Positions 46,977 to 56,661 of a stretch of DNA of 64,000 nucleotides are shown one piece after another; the first letter of the stretch is position 1, and every line of letters starts with the position of its first letter. Under the pieces are notes generated by a model. It was not told the origin of the DNA. It ran no database searches and worked only from the letters and a program-made list of their open reading frames with translations. Origin of the DNA: Spartinivicinus marinus (lineage in GTDB: Bacteria > Pseudomonadota > Gammaproteobacteria > Pseudomonadales > Zooshikellaceae); assembly GCF_026309355.1 (NCBI RefSeq), contig NZ_JAPJZK010000001.1, positions 2,872,501 through 2,936,500 on the forward strand, in the 5' to 3' direction. Position numbers and translations under genes: made by a program.

Positions 46977-48380
46977 ATGAAACAGTTGTCGGTTTTTTCA
47001 AAGCAAGCAAAGGCGCTTTCTACTTTAGCTTGGCCCATTATTTTGTCTCAAGTGGCCTTAGTTGCATTAGGCTTAACCGACACCATTATGATGGGAATCC
47101 TAGGTAAAGAGGCTTTGGCTGGTGGCGGTCTAGGGGTAACTATAACCGGCTTATTGTTAACCTTGGCATTGGGGGTGTTGGGTGCAACCTCAAATTTGAT
47201 TGCACCTTGTGCACATAAAACACCTGATGGAACAGTTAAACAATACAGTTATGCCAGCTTAATCGTAGCCACCGGTTTTGGAGTATTGATTTTATTGGTT
47301 CTGTTTTGGGCTAGAGAACTTATAAATTTAACTGGGCAAAGTGAAGTCACTACTGAACTTGCAGATCAATACTTGCAGGGTTTTTTCTGGGGAGTGTTGC
47401 CTGGGCTATGGTTTCAAGCGCTAAGGTTTACGGTAATGCCATTAGGCCATACCAGAGTAGTCACAATAATTGCCTGGATTGATGTATTACTGAATATACC
47501 GATTAACTACCTATTAATTACGGGCAGCTTTGGTTTTCCTAATTTAGGTATTAAGGGTATCGGGGTGGCAACAAGTGTTGTGCATATAACGAGCTTTATT
47601 TTACTAGTTGCTTACATACTTTACCATCCTAAGTTAGCTGAACAACGTAATGCCTTTATTGGAAAACTCCGCCTTGGTTTTTATTGTAAAGAGACATTGA
47701 AGTTAGGTATTCCACAAGGTATTACTTACCTTGCCGAAGTGGGATTATTTTCAACGACAGCATTTATGATGGGATTATTTGGCAATGACACATTGGCGGC
47801 TCATCAAATAACCATACAAACTATTACTGTGCCTTTTATGGTTGCAATGGGTATTGCCCAAGCAACGGGCATAAAAGTAGGCCATGAACTAGGGCACAAT
47901 AACATTCAAGCTTGTCGTCAATATGGTTGGTTGGGGTTAGGTATGGGAGCTTGTTTGATGTTAGTTGCTGCATTGGCTTTCTGGTTATTTCCGGAGGTAA
48001 TTGTTGGCTTGTATTTGGATAAAAATAATCCAGAAAATCAGCAGGTATTTCTTATCGCAAGTCAGTTATTGATTATTGCTGCTTACTTTGAGATTTTTGA
48101 TGGATCACAGACTATTGCCAGCTCGGCATTAAGGGGGCTAAAAGAAGCAAAGCGCCCAATGCTGCTAGCAATTAGTAGTTATTGGCTGGTAGGCTTGCCT
48201 GTTGCATTATTGCTTGGTTTTTACTGGCAGTGGCAGGGGACTGGTGTTTGGTGGGGGTTGGCAGCAGGGTTGGCTGCAGCAGCGATTAGCTTGATTTGGC
48301 TATTTGAAAAAGCGACACGGGTTGGTCACACGGACTCTGGAGAGCTAATCACTAATAGCAGAATTGAAAAATATGTTTAA
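46977..48380 (+). CDS. MATE family efflux transporter (NorM-like)
   Basis: A 467-residue inner membrane protein with about 12 segments. The N-terminal LAWPIILSQVALVALGLTDT then IMMGILGKEALAGGGLG is the classical NorM-type MATE opening; the second half repeats it (LGIPQGITYLAEVGLFSTTA). MATE proteins export cationic drugs or metabolites with Na+ or H+ antiport. The ATG at 46977 is chosen over an upstream TTG at 46944, since it gives a normal N-terminus. The structured region upstream may control it. Confidence 0.9.
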   Translation: MKQLSVFSKQAKALSTLAWPIILSQVALVALGLTDTIMMGILGKEALAGGGLGVTITGLLLTLALGVLGATSNLIAPCAHKTPDGTVKQYSYASLIVATGFGVLILLVLFWARELINLTGQSEVTTELADQYLQGFFWGVLPGLWFQALRFTVMPLGHTRVVTIIAWIDVLLNIPINYLLITGSFGFPNLGIKGIGVATSVVHITSFILLVAYILYHPKLAEQRNAFIGKLRLGFYCKETLKLGIPQGITYLAEVGLFSTTAFMMGLFGNDTLAAHQITIQTITVPFMVAMGIAQATGIKVGHELGHNNIQACRQYGWLGLGMGACLMLVAALAFWLFPEVIVGLYLDKNNPENQQVFLIASQLLIIAAYFEIFDGSQTIASSALRGLKEAKRPMLLAISSYWLVGLPVALLLGFYWQWQGTGVWWGLAAGLAAAAISLIWLFEKATRVGHTDSGELITNSRIEKYV

Positions 48381-48414
48381 ACCATAATGTCGGTTGTTTA
48401 TGAGAGGTGCCTGT

Positions 48415-48492
48415 CCTAAAGGTTATCATTAGATAACCTTTAGGGTTTTGTTACTTGATGGCTTCACCTAAAAGCCATTCGTATTGGCTATA
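48415..48492. terminator. Perfect hairpin plus diverged intergenic element (copy E)
   Basis: Arms CCTAAAGGTTATC (48415-48427) and GATAACCTTTAGG (48432-48444) are perfectly complementary around ATTA, followed by GTTTTGTTA: a likely terminator for the MATE gene. The sequence after it, TTTAGGGTTTTGTTAC ... GGCTTCACCTAAAAGCCATTC ... GGCTATATA, matches the end blocks of the repeat family, so the terminator seems built from a decayed copy. Confidence 0.6.
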
Positions 48493-48494
48493 TA

Positions 48495-48887
48495 TTAATT
48501 AGAGCTTGGTAAGCTATTATTTTGTGAAAAATTACGTAAGCCTTTAATTGCAATAGCGATCCAGAAAATTTCAATGATAAATGAACCTAGGTTAAAATGA
48601 ACGCATAATGAAATAAGAAGCATGATGCCACCGTATAAATTGATAGCATTAAATGTAAAGTCACCTTTATCCCACCAGTCTGAAATCAACCCATAGTAAG
48701 CAGTAACAACTGCAATCATACCCGTTAAGCCAATAATATGAAAATATAAACCTAATTGGTCTACCGGGTTATTTATTATTGAGTAAGGTATAAGAATGTG
48801 CTCGGTAATGGCTCCTGCTATCGCTCCAACTATCAAGGTTAAAATGGTAGCGCTTATTGTCCATAAATAAATTCTGTTTGCTGGCAT
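48495..48887 (-). CDS. Small four-helix membrane protein of unknown function
   Basis: A 130-residue protein with four hydrophobic segments, at about residues 7-28, 46-68, 86-102 and 103-120. Conserved-looking polar residues lie in the loop SDWWDKGDF. I do not recognise a family. The gene is alone and convergent with the MATE gene, sharing the hairpin in between. Confidence 0.65.
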   Translation of the reverse strand: MPANRIYLWTISATILTLIVGAIAGAITEHILIPYSIINNPVDQLGLYFHIIGLTGMIAVVTAYYGLISDWWDKGDFTFNAINLYGGIMLLISLCVHFNLGSFIIEIFWIAIAIKGLRNFSQNNSLPSSN

Positions 48888-49267
48888 TATTTTTCTCGAA
48901 AATTTTTTGAACTCAGATTTTTGTAAAAGTAAAAATACTGTTTCTTATTGATGAAAGCAATATGTTGGTTTGTGTGTTTGAAATTTTTAATTTTTCAATA
49001 CCATTTTATAAGCAATTTTATGGGGGGTATAAGTTTGTTTGAATGCCCTTCAGTACAGAAATGAAACCATGGTTATATATCACTTTTACTGGATGTTGCG
49101 GCTTGTTTTATTATAAAACTGCATGATAACTGAACAGTAGATAACAATAGTTTAACGCTAGAGATGTACGCATAAATATCTGACTTTACACTATATTTCA
49201 TGTTTTGGGTCTGGTTTCAATACCCAGGCTATAATTATGTCATTTAGACTATCAGTTAGGTTGGGAC
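48888..49267. other. Intergenic region of 380 bases, nothing recognised
   Basis: This AT-rich region separates the divergent small membrane protein and YbaK-HDOD genes and must hold both promoters. I see no strong hairpin, repeat copy or ORF. Confidence 0.5.
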
Positions 49268-50653
49268 ATGAATAATATTCCAGAAAATGTTAAGGAGATC
49301 TTGAAGCAGCAGGGTATTACAGTTAAAGCTGGTGAGTATAAAGAGCTGAATGATAATAACCAGAACTTATCTAATATTATCTATTGTACTTTGTTAGAAG
49401 ATGATAAAGGAAGAGTGATGGTAATTTGTCCACGAACTCATATCATCGACTTAAACTTCTTTAACTCACAATTCAACCGCAAACTTACCGCAATTGAGGG
49501 GGAGAAACTAAGTAAGCTATTAGAGAATAACCAGCTAGAAACCTTGCCCGCAATTCCTCAATTATTTGACTTTCCAGTCATCATTGATAGCCAATTATTT
49601 AAATCTGATGAACCATTATGGCTTGATAGTGGTAAAAAAGAACGGCTAATAAGTATAACAAATGATGATTATAAAAAACTGTCAAGTCACTATACTCAAT
49701 CGCAATTCAGTGTACAAGTGGCTGAAACGGCTGAAAGCCCTGAAACGTGGCAGCAAGATATTTTTGAAATCACTCAGGCTGTGAATACTCACACTCAGTT
49801 AGCCATGAGGGCTCAGCTAGAAGAAACAGTTGATCTACCACCATTGCCTCAAACGGCACAAAAAATACTGAAACTGAGTTCAGACCCTAATGCTGATGTT
49901 AATCAATTAGTTAAAATTGTTGAGTCAGACCCAAGTTTGGCTGCTCAAGTTATTAGTTGGGCGGCATCTCCTTATTATGGTGTAAGAGGAGAAATAAAAA
50001 ATGTAAAAGATGCTATTACCCGGGTGCTTGGTTTTGATTTTATTATGAGCATTGCTGTAGCAATGTGTTTAAATAAAACCATTGAATTGCCGCAAGATCA
50101 GCCAAGAGGTTACACTCCATTTTGGCAGCAAGCCTCTTACGCAGCAGTGACAGCTGAGCAAATGGTGCGTAAAATGACAGGAGCCAATAAGTTAGATAAA
50201 GGTTTGGCTTATTTAAGCGGGCTAATGCATAATTTTGGCTATTTAGTTATGGCTTATGTGTTTCCAGATCATTTTTCAAATATATGTCGTTATATGGAAG
50301 TGAATCAACACATTAATCATATAGAAATAGAACGCTATTTAATTGGTGTAACTCGTGATCAGGTTTGCTGCTGGTTAATGCATTATTGGGATATGCCAGA
50401 AGAGCTGGTAGTCGCTATAAGATTCCAACACTCCCCAAATTATAATGGTGAATATTCACAGTATGCTTTATTACTTTATATGGTACAAAGGCTGCTGAAA
50501 AAGCAGGGGATAGGTGATGCACCTTATGAGCAAATTCCTGATGAGTTATATCAACGTTTGAATCTTGCACCCGAGCAGGTGGCTGAGGTGATCAGTAATG
50601 TAGTGGAAAATCACGATAATGTTGAAATGTTAGGAAATAGCTTGGCAGCGTAA
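49268..50653 (+). CDS. YbaK-like/HDOD two-domain signalling protein
   Basis: A 461-residue protein. The first 155 residues look like a YbaK/ProX (aminoacyl-tRNA editing) domain: VKEILKQQGITVKAGEYKEL, VICPRTHIIDLNFFNSQFNR and the FDFPVIIDSQL strand. Residues about 185-400 form an HDOD domain: LEETVDLPPLPQTAQKILKL, DPSLAAQVISWAASPYYG and LAYLSGLMHNFGYLVMAYVF. HDOD proteins act in regulation without the phosphodiesterase residues of HD-GYP. The same pairing occurs in some Pseudomonas proteins, as I recall. Cytoplasmic. Confidence 0.82.
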   Translation: MNNIPENVKEILKQQGITVKAGEYKELNDNNQNLSNIIYCTLLEDDKGRVMVICPRTHIIDLNFFNSQFNRKLTAIEGEKLSKLLENNQLETLPAIPQLFDFPVIIDSQLFKSDEPLWLDSGKKERLISITNDDYKKLSSHYTQSQFSVQVAETAESPETWQQDIFEITQAVNTHTQLAMRAQLEETVDLPPLPQTAQKILKLSSDPNADVNQLVKIVESDPSLAAQVISWAASPYYGVRGEIKNVKDAITRVLGFDFIMSIAVAMCLNKTIELPQDQPRGYTPFWQQASYAAVTAEQMVRKMTGANKLDKGLAYLSGLMHNFGYLVMAYVFPDHFSNICRYMEVNQHINHIEIERYLIGVTRDQVCCWLMHYWDMPEELVVAIRFQHSPNYNGEYSQYALLLYMVQRLLKKQGIGDAPYEQIPDELYQRLNLAPEQVAEVISNVVENHDNVEMLGNSLAA

Positions 50654-50698
50654 GTGTACAATATTTGTAACTAACTTAATTTGTCTTCCATATCAACA

Positions 50699-50735
50699 GG
50701 GTCGGCCTCTAGTCGGCCCTTTCACTTTTAATAAA
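50699..50735 (+). terminator. Intrinsic terminator after the HDOD gene
   Basis: GGGTCG (50699-50704) pairs with CGGCCC (50713-50718), one wobble, and is followed by TTTCACTTTTA. It lies 46 bases after the stop codon. Confidence 0.6.
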
Positions 50736-50949
50736 GATCTTTTCTAGAGGCTTCATTTTATATAATCTATATAGACTAATAGAAATATTCACGAAAATTA
50801 TGAGTGAAATTCTTAAGCTTATATAGACTTAAGAAAGTGGTGTGTGATGTTGATAACGGGATAAATGTATTAAAGATGCCCTAAAGAGTAAATTACACTG
50901 AATGTAATAATTTTTGCACATTTATAACTTTGCTTAAGGGAGTTAAGCG

Positions 50950-53900
50950 ATGTTAATTATTCAAAAATGTTTTTTAAAGTTAACAGGGTTTTTATTATTG
51001 TTTGTGGTTTCTATTACGAGCTATGGAATGTTGCCTAATGCTTCATTTGAAGAAGGAGATCTTGGAGGAAGACCCGATGACTGGAAATGGTTTGGAAGTG
51101 ACGCGAGTTTTTTGCCACAAATAGTGAATGATGCTTATCATGGTGAACAAGCAGTTAGAATTCCTGTTAGAGATAAAGAGTGGGGAGATGCTGTTTCTGG
51201 TATTAAGCCAAGTAATCATCTAGCAGCAGGAAATCAGAAGTTTTATAAATTTGGCTTCTACTATAAAAGTAGAGACTTAAAATCTGTTCGTATCAGAATG
51301 AGAATGTACGATGCCTCTGATACAAATATAGGTTATGTTGACTCCTTATTTGGTGTTGAAGATACGGATGCATGGACATATGGAGAGCTACATGTAAAAG
51401 CAACAAAACCTGCAGTAGCTTATATTAGTCCGCAATTCAGCGGGGTTGGTATTCGTGGTTGGGAGCGTTTGTATCTTTATCATGATTATGACTACTCAAA
51501 AAATGTAGTAAGAAATAACGATGTGCATGATATTAGCGAATTTACTAATCATGGTAGTTTTATTGGTAATGCGGCACTAGATGAAGGAAAATATGGAATT
51601 GGTTTAAACCTGGATGGCAAGGGCGATGCAGTGGTTATTCCACATGATGACTCCTTGAATTTAAAAGATGAGTTTACTATTGCAGTCTGGATAGCGCCGA
51701 GAAATTCTTCGGATCAAGTACGTCGAACAATTATTGGAAAAAAAGGGAGTTTTGAACTGTATCTTGTAGATAATAAAATTATTTTTAGAGGATATGGATT
51801 AAATATTCAAACACATGAAGCAAAATTCTTATCCCATACCAACAATTGGAATCATGTCGCTGTAAGCTATCGAAGCTATGATCTAAAGATTTATATCAAT
51901 GGTAAAGAGCAGTATAAAAATGATGAAGTATTTGGTGACTTACAGCTCTCTTATAATGACCTATATACTGGTAGTTATGATAAGACACTTATCAATACCT
52001 TTGATGGCAGGATAGATGAACTTCGAATTTATAAAGAAGGGCTCACTGCTTTACAGATAGTGCAGGATATGAACAAGAATGACCCTTTACCTATGCTTTG
52101 GTTAGATAATTTATCAATGCAAGAGATTGGCAGTAACAATGGTATTGGTGAAGTTAGGAATAGGGTTTATCCGCAGATTTTTCCTGTTCCAAAACAAGTC
52201 AGTTGGAGTAGCCCCGGTAAGTTTGGAAAATTTACTATAAACAGTAAGACAGTTATATATGTCCCTGATTTAAAAAGTATTGAAAGTGCTATGACATTTA
52301 GAGCTGAAATAAAACGTTATTTCGGATTTAACCTTTCAATACGACCTTGGACAGCTAACGAACGTCCATATAACTCTATTTTAGTTGGTACAATTGCTGC
52401 TAAAAATATATCAACAATATTAGCTGATGAAGGTTTACTTGGATACTTCCACAGTATGTCAAATACAGGACAGGGCTATGTATTAAAGGTAGATTCAAAA
52501 GGCATTATTCTAGCTGGGCAAGATTATGCAGGTAGCTACCTCTCTAGTGTCTCGCTATTACAAATTTTAAAATTTAACTATGCTAAGAAAACTGAGCCAG
52601 TTTCCCCTTTTGGCTTGATAGTTGATTATCCTGATACAAGTAATAGAGGGTTTCATTACACAATGTATAAGGATAAATTGAAAATGGATATGAAAACCTG
52701 GGAGGAACTAGTCCGTAGAACTTTGAGTCAATTTAAAGTAAATGAACTCCAACTATATTTGGGTAATTTAGCTATTGGAGACGGACGTTACTATTATATT
52801 TGGGATAGATTTTTAACCCCTGAGGAAATGCAAAAACTAATTCATTTTACTAAGCAACACTATTTTGAAAAGGTTGTACCCATAGTCTACGGTGGTGCAC
52901 TGTTTAGAAAAAAACACCCAGAATGGGCATGGGTCGAAAAAAATGGAAAAATATATTCACACTTCTTTGATACAACTAACCCAGGTTATCAAACACTGAC
53001 AGATACTTATTATAAAGACATATTATCAGCATTCCCTTCAGAAAAAACATTTAATATTGCCCATGATGAGTCATTGGGTGATTACTGGGTAAATGGTGCT
53101 CCATTTGAAGAGCAAGATTTTATTACTCAGGGCCCAGGTAGATTCATGGAGCCAAGAGTGGTGTGGTCTGACAGTATTATTCGTCAATGTAAATATCTAA
53201 GTGAATTAGGTATGCAGGAAGTAAGATTCTGGGCCGATGGGCTTACACCCGACAGAAATGGAGGGCCTCCTTTCCATGCTGATGCTCAACTATCGACTCT
53301 TGCAAAGAATTGCGCGAATATAGTGCCTATGTATTGGATTAGTAGAAGTAAGCACTACGAACGAGGTTTTATCAAAAAACTCAAGAAGGGTGGATTTGAT
53401 ACAGTTATTTACTCAAGTAATAAAGCTGATACATCACCTTATGATTTGCCTACAATGACTGAAACAGAGACTATGTATTCTAATAAATGGTCATCACCTT
53501 ATCCTTGGTGTTCTGTAATGAACAGTACTGCACAAGGAAAAGTATCAGAAGGATATGCTGACTATTGGTCATTTTCAAAAATAGTGCATGAAGCTAATTT
53601 GTTCTGGAATACAAATCAAAAGAATCTACCACATTTTTGGGAGTTTACTAGTAAGTATGGTGTTGATATTTCTAGAATTACTTCCGTTAACCCAAATATA
53701 TATGGAGGTGATAGTTACAAAGTATTTCCCATTGAAAATTATAATGCAGATTTGATTGGTGAAACTAATGATTGGAGCTTAGCTAGCCCAGGATTTGACT
53801 TTTCACAGGTGGTAATGAAAGGAAGTGAACCTGCTGAATCCTTTGCCTCAGTAGTGCAAACACTACCAGAGGACTCTCCAAACTCATTGGTTCTGTCTGC

Positions 53901-54465
53901 TAAAGGAACTAAATCCACTACACAAGCTATTAACGGGTCAGTTTCATCAATTTCACTGGTTATCAGTAGTGCTTGGGAAGGCCCTGACCAGTCATTATCA
54001 ATGACCACCTATATGCAAAGAATCCAACAAATGTATCGAAATTACTATACAACAGATGATGGTAGGGATGGTGGAAAGATTGCATATTTAACTCTTAATT
54101 ATACAGATGGAACCACTTATGAAGAGCCTGTTCGGTTTGGTAATGATGTTTATCTACATCAGACCAATGATATGACCAGAATTGCTTACGGTGCACGAGA
54201 TATATTGCATGTACCAGCTGGTCCGATGCAGTCGAATGCGGCCTATATCTGGGAAGTTGTTAATCCAAACCCTTGTAAAAAAGTAGAGTCAGTTACCTTA
54301 TGGCTGAATGATGGAAGGTATGAACCGGAAATAGACACAGGTAGTTATTATCGGCCAGGAAACATCACAACCGAGCTTAAGTTAGCATTATTTAGTATAG
54401 CTGGTAGGAGTGTGAAAAATACTTGCATGGTGGGTAATAAATACTCAAATAATAATTTAAAATAG
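50950..54465 (+). CDS. Large secreted LamG/GH20-like glycoside hydrolase
   Basis: An 1171-residue exported protein with GGGAG before the ATG and a signal peptide ending near residue 26. Residues 27-160 resemble a carbohydrate-binding jelly roll (NASFEEGDLGGRPDDW). About 187-375 is a LamG-like lectin domain (FTIAVWIAP, WNHVAVSY, GRIDELRIY). About 395-545 resembles the GH20b domain that precedes family 20 hexosaminidases (FPVPKQVSW). About 560-900 is a barrel with GH20-like Asp-Glu in FNIAHDES (Asp706-Glu707). The rest is a beta domain with a Cys-rich end. It probably cleaves N-acetylhexosamine glycans such as chitin or host glycans; the substrate is inferred. Confidence 0.75.
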   Translation: MLIIQKCFLKLTGFLLLFVVSITSYGMLPNASFEEGDLGGRPDDWKWFGSDASFLPQIVNDAYHGEQAVRIPVRDKEWGDAVSGIKPSNHLAAGNQKFYKFGFYYKSRDLKSVRIRMRMYDASDTNIGYVDSLFGVEDTDAWTYGELHVKATKPAVAYISPQFSGVGIRGWERLYLYHDYDYSKNVVRNNDVHDISEFTNHGSFIGNAALDEGKYGIGLNLDGKGDAVVIPHDDSLNLKDEFTIAVWIAPRNSSDQVRRTIIGKKGSFELYLVDNKIIFRGYGLNIQTHEAKFLSHTNNWNHVAVSYRSYDLKIYINGKEQYKNDEVFGDLQLSYNDLYTGSYDKTLINTFDGRIDELRIYKEGLTALQIVQDMNKNDPLPMLWLDNLSMQEIGSNNGIGEVRNRVYPQIFPVPKQVSWSSPGKFGKFTINSKTVIYVPDLKSIESAMTFRAEIKRYFGFNLSIRPWTANERPYNSILVGTIAAKNISTILADEGLLGYFHSMSNTGQGYVLKVDSKGIILAGQDYAGSYLSSVSLLQILKFNYAKKTEPVSPFGLIVDYPDTSNRGFHYTMYKDKLKMDMKTWEELVRRTLSQFKVNELQLYLGNLAIGDGRYYYIWDRFLTPEEMQKLIHFTKQHYFEKVVPIVYGGALFRKKHPEWAWVEKNGKIYSHFFDTTNPGYQTLTDTYYKDILSAFPSEKTFNIAHDESLGDYWVNGAPFEEQDFITQGPGRFMEPRVVWSDSIIRQCKYLSELGMQEVRFWADGLTPDRNGGPPFHADAQLSTLAKNCANIVPMYWISRSKHYERGFIKKLKKGGFDTVIYSSNKADTSPYDLPTMTETETMYSNKWSSPYPWCSVMNSTAQGKVSEGYADYWSFSKIVHEANLFWNTNQKNLPHFWEFTSKYGVDISRITSVNPNIYGGDSYKVFPIENYNADLIGETNDWSLASPGFDFSQVVMKGSEPAESFASVVQTLPEDSPNSLVLSAKGTKSTTQAINGSVSSISLVISSAWEGPDQSLSMTTYMQRIQQMYRNYYTTDDGRDGGKIAYLTLNYTDGTTYEEPVRFGNDVYLHQTNDMTRIAYGARDILHVPAGPMQSNAAYIWEVVNPNPCKKVESVTLWLNDGRYEPEIDTGSYYRPGNITTELKLALFSIAGRSVKNTCMVGNKYSNNNLK

Positions 54466-54562
54466 ACAGTAGGTGGATTGATAACTTTGGTACACAATAT
54501 TCATAATAACTGGCAAGAGATATTGTTGGGAGATGTTAAAGGCTGGAGTATAGCTGAATCGG

Positions 54563-54601
54563 TGCTTATTTTTACACCTAAAAATGATTCATGATGGGTA
54601 T
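54563..54601. repeat. Intergenic element, minimal form
   Basis: TTATTTTTACACCTAAAAAT followed by GATTCATGATGGGTATA is nearly identical to the 46-bp unit at 10575-10620 and to 63773-63818; the left TATACC end is changed to GGTGC. It lies between the LamG/GH20-like gene and the SDR fragment. Confidence 0.75.
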
Positions 54602-54671
54602 AGTTTGACTATACTCCAGACTCCAGCTGTTGAATCTAAATTGTCAATTTATCCAATATAAAATAAATAGA

Positions 54672-54693
54672 GCCTCCAAAAATCGATGGAGGC
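54672..54693 (-). terminator. Terminator hairpin on the minus strand
   Basis: Arms GCCTCC (54672-54677) and GGAGGC (54688-54693) with a ten-base loop. On the minus strand T-rich sequence (TCTATTTATTTTA) follows the hairpin, just beyond the SDR gene fragment. Confidence 0.6.
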
Positions 54694-54714
54694 ACTTAAT
54701 CAAGGTATTATATT

Positions 54715-54921
54715 TTACTGTACTTTCAGCTCTAACATTTCAGCAGTACCAAATGTTTGGTAAATGTCTTTAGTTAATGCAGCCAATTGCTGGTTGTAGG
54801 CTTCAATCGGCTCTCCCATTCCTATCTTATCAACCACAGCTCGAAATGGTCGTGAACCAGGTGTTGTAGCAATCACCTTAGCCACAGCATCTGCAACTAT
54901 CTGAGGGTTTGGTGCTGACAA
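54715..54921 (-). pseudogene. C-terminal fragment of a short-chain dehydrogenase gene
   Basis: About 68 codons encode NPQIVADAVAKVIATTPGSR then PFRAVVDKIGMGEPIEAYNQ, the typical last part of a short-chain dehydrogenase/reductase. The Rossmann and Tyr-x-x-x-Lys parts are missing, and a stop codon lies just upstream in frame. It retains its own terminator, so the 5' part was probably deleted. Confidence 0.7.
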
Positions 54922-55059
54922 AATTCATCAGATAAAAGCTGTTATTGATTGTGCGAAGAAGTATTTACCTCCATTCATTTGTTAAAGCACTTGCTACTGC
55001 AATCAAGTTACTTATTAGCCGCCTATAATATAGAGGTAAGATTAGGTGGATAATGTTTT

Positions 55060-56607
55060 ATGCAATATAAACTCTTGTTGATATTTTGGATACTTATATC
55101 ACCCGTAGTACTCGGTGAAGAAAGAATTCGCATTGCTAGCGGAGAGTGGCCGCCATTTTTATCTCAGCACTATAATGAATATGGTGCAGGATCGCATATA
55201 GTGACTGAAGCGTTTGCGTTAGAAGGAATTAAGGTTGTCTATATATTTTACCCTTGGAAGCGGTCTATGGAAACGGCTAAGGATGGTAAGATTGATGCTA
55301 CTTTGTTGTGGTCAAAAAATAAAGATAGAGCCAAGTACTTTTTATTTAGTGACCCTGTTTTAACATTACGCCATGTGTTTTTTCATCGAAAGGATCTCAA
55401 GTTTAACTGGGAAACTATAGAAGATTTGAAGCAATACAAAATAGGAGTGACTCGTGGTTATTTTTATGGCGAGCAAATACAAGAAGCTGCTGACAGTAGT
55501 TTAATAGATGTGGAGATAGGAAATACAGATATAATTAATTTTAAAAAACTAATTTCAAATCGAATACAATTATTTATTATTGAGCCTGAAGTAGGCTATG
55601 AGCTATTAGCAAAAAACTTCTCTAGAAGTGATCAAAAAATATTAACTAATCACCATAGAGCAATTCAAGAGCGGCAGTGGTATCTATTAATATCTAATAA
55701 AGTGCCTAGAGCAAAAGAGTGGTTAGAAAGATTTAATAAGGGATTAGCTAAGCTAAAGAGTCAAGGAATAATCGATAAAATTATGGAAGATGTCATAATG
55801 GGTCGGTATTCTGAAAAGTTACCGACTATATCTTCAGACCAGAGTAAGCCATTTATCGTAGTGGGTGATAGCCTTCATCCTCCTTTTTCTTATTTGGATA
55901 ATGGTGTTCCTAAAGGGATTTATACGGAAATCATTAAGCAAGCATTTAAAAGAATAGGGCGTGAAGACATTACAATCGAGCTAATGCCCTGGAAACGGGC
56001 GTTACATATGGTTAAATCAGGTAAAGCTGAAGGTATTTTTCCGCCCCATTATTTTCCAGCTAAGCGGCCATTTTTGGGATATTACTCTATTCCCATTATG
56101 CAGGAAATATCAACGGTATTTTGTAATATCAAAAACTTAATGAAAATAGGAATTAACTTTAAACAACTGAAGGCTTGGCCTGATGATTTAAAACATGCCA
56201 GATTTGTATTGAGTTTGGGTGTACTTATGGGAGGAAATAAATTTTGGCAAGGTGTTAATAACAATGAAATTAATGCAACCAAGGTTTCTGGGCCTGAAAA
56301 TGCTATTCGTAAGCTTGCTCCTGGCAGGTTAGACTGCCATATCAATGATCGTGTAACAATACAGTGGTATTTGAAAGCACTAAAAAACAAATATCCTAGT
56401 ATAGAAATTGAAGATATTATGGAAATTTTTAAAATTGAAGAAGAGGCTGGTTACCTTGCTCTTTCTGCAGACTTTTCAAACAAGGATGCAACATCCTTTC
56501 TTGAAAAATTTAATTCTGAAATACAAAGTATGAAAGAAGAGGGGGTAATACAGCAAATTATTGATAGGAATATATCTAATGCTAAACTGCCACGTTCGAA
56601 TTTTTAA
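55060..56607 (+). CDS. Tandem solute-binding protein with two SBP_bac_3 domains
   Basis: A 515-residue exported protein (signal peptide ending near VVLG). Two family-3 binding domains follow in one chain: about residues 22-248 (RIRIASGEWPPFL, YPWKRSMETAKDGKID) and about 268-505 (FIVVGDSLHPPFSYLDNG, MPWKRALHMVKSGKAEG). The PWKR stretch recurs in both and in the orphan binding protein at 19125-19910. Normally such a protein is one domain, with about 250 residues. No permease or ATPase genes are near. It could bind two ligands or link a ligand to a sensor or transporter elsewhere. Confidence 0.82.
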   Translation: MQYKLLLIFWILISPVVLGEERIRIASGEWPPFLSQHYNEYGAGSHIVTEAFALEGIKVVYIFYPWKRSMETAKDGKIDATLLWSKNKDRAKYFLFSDPVLTLRHVFFHRKDLKFNWETIEDLKQYKIGVTRGYFYGEQIQEAADSSLIDVEIGNTDIINFKKLISNRIQLFIIEPEVGYELLAKNFSRSDQKILTNHHRAIQERQWYLLISNKVPRAKEWLERFNKGLAKLKSQGIIDKIMEDVIMGRYSEKLPTISSDQSKPFIVVGDSLHPPFSYLDNGVPKGIYTEIIKQAFKRIGREDITIELMPWKRALHMVKSGKAEGIFPPHYFPAKRPFLGYYSIPIMQEISTVFCNIKNLMKIGINFKQLKAWPDDLKHARFVLSLGVLMGGNKFWQGVNNNEINATKVSGPENAIRKLAPGRLDCHINDRVTIQWYLKALKNKYPSIEIEDIMEIFKIEEEAGYLALSADFSNKDATSFLEKFNSEIQSMKEEGVIQQIIDRNISNAKLPRSNF

Positions 56608-56661
56608 TAAAAAGAGCAGCCTATATCAATAAGGTGTAAATAAGCCACTCTTGTTTCGGTG

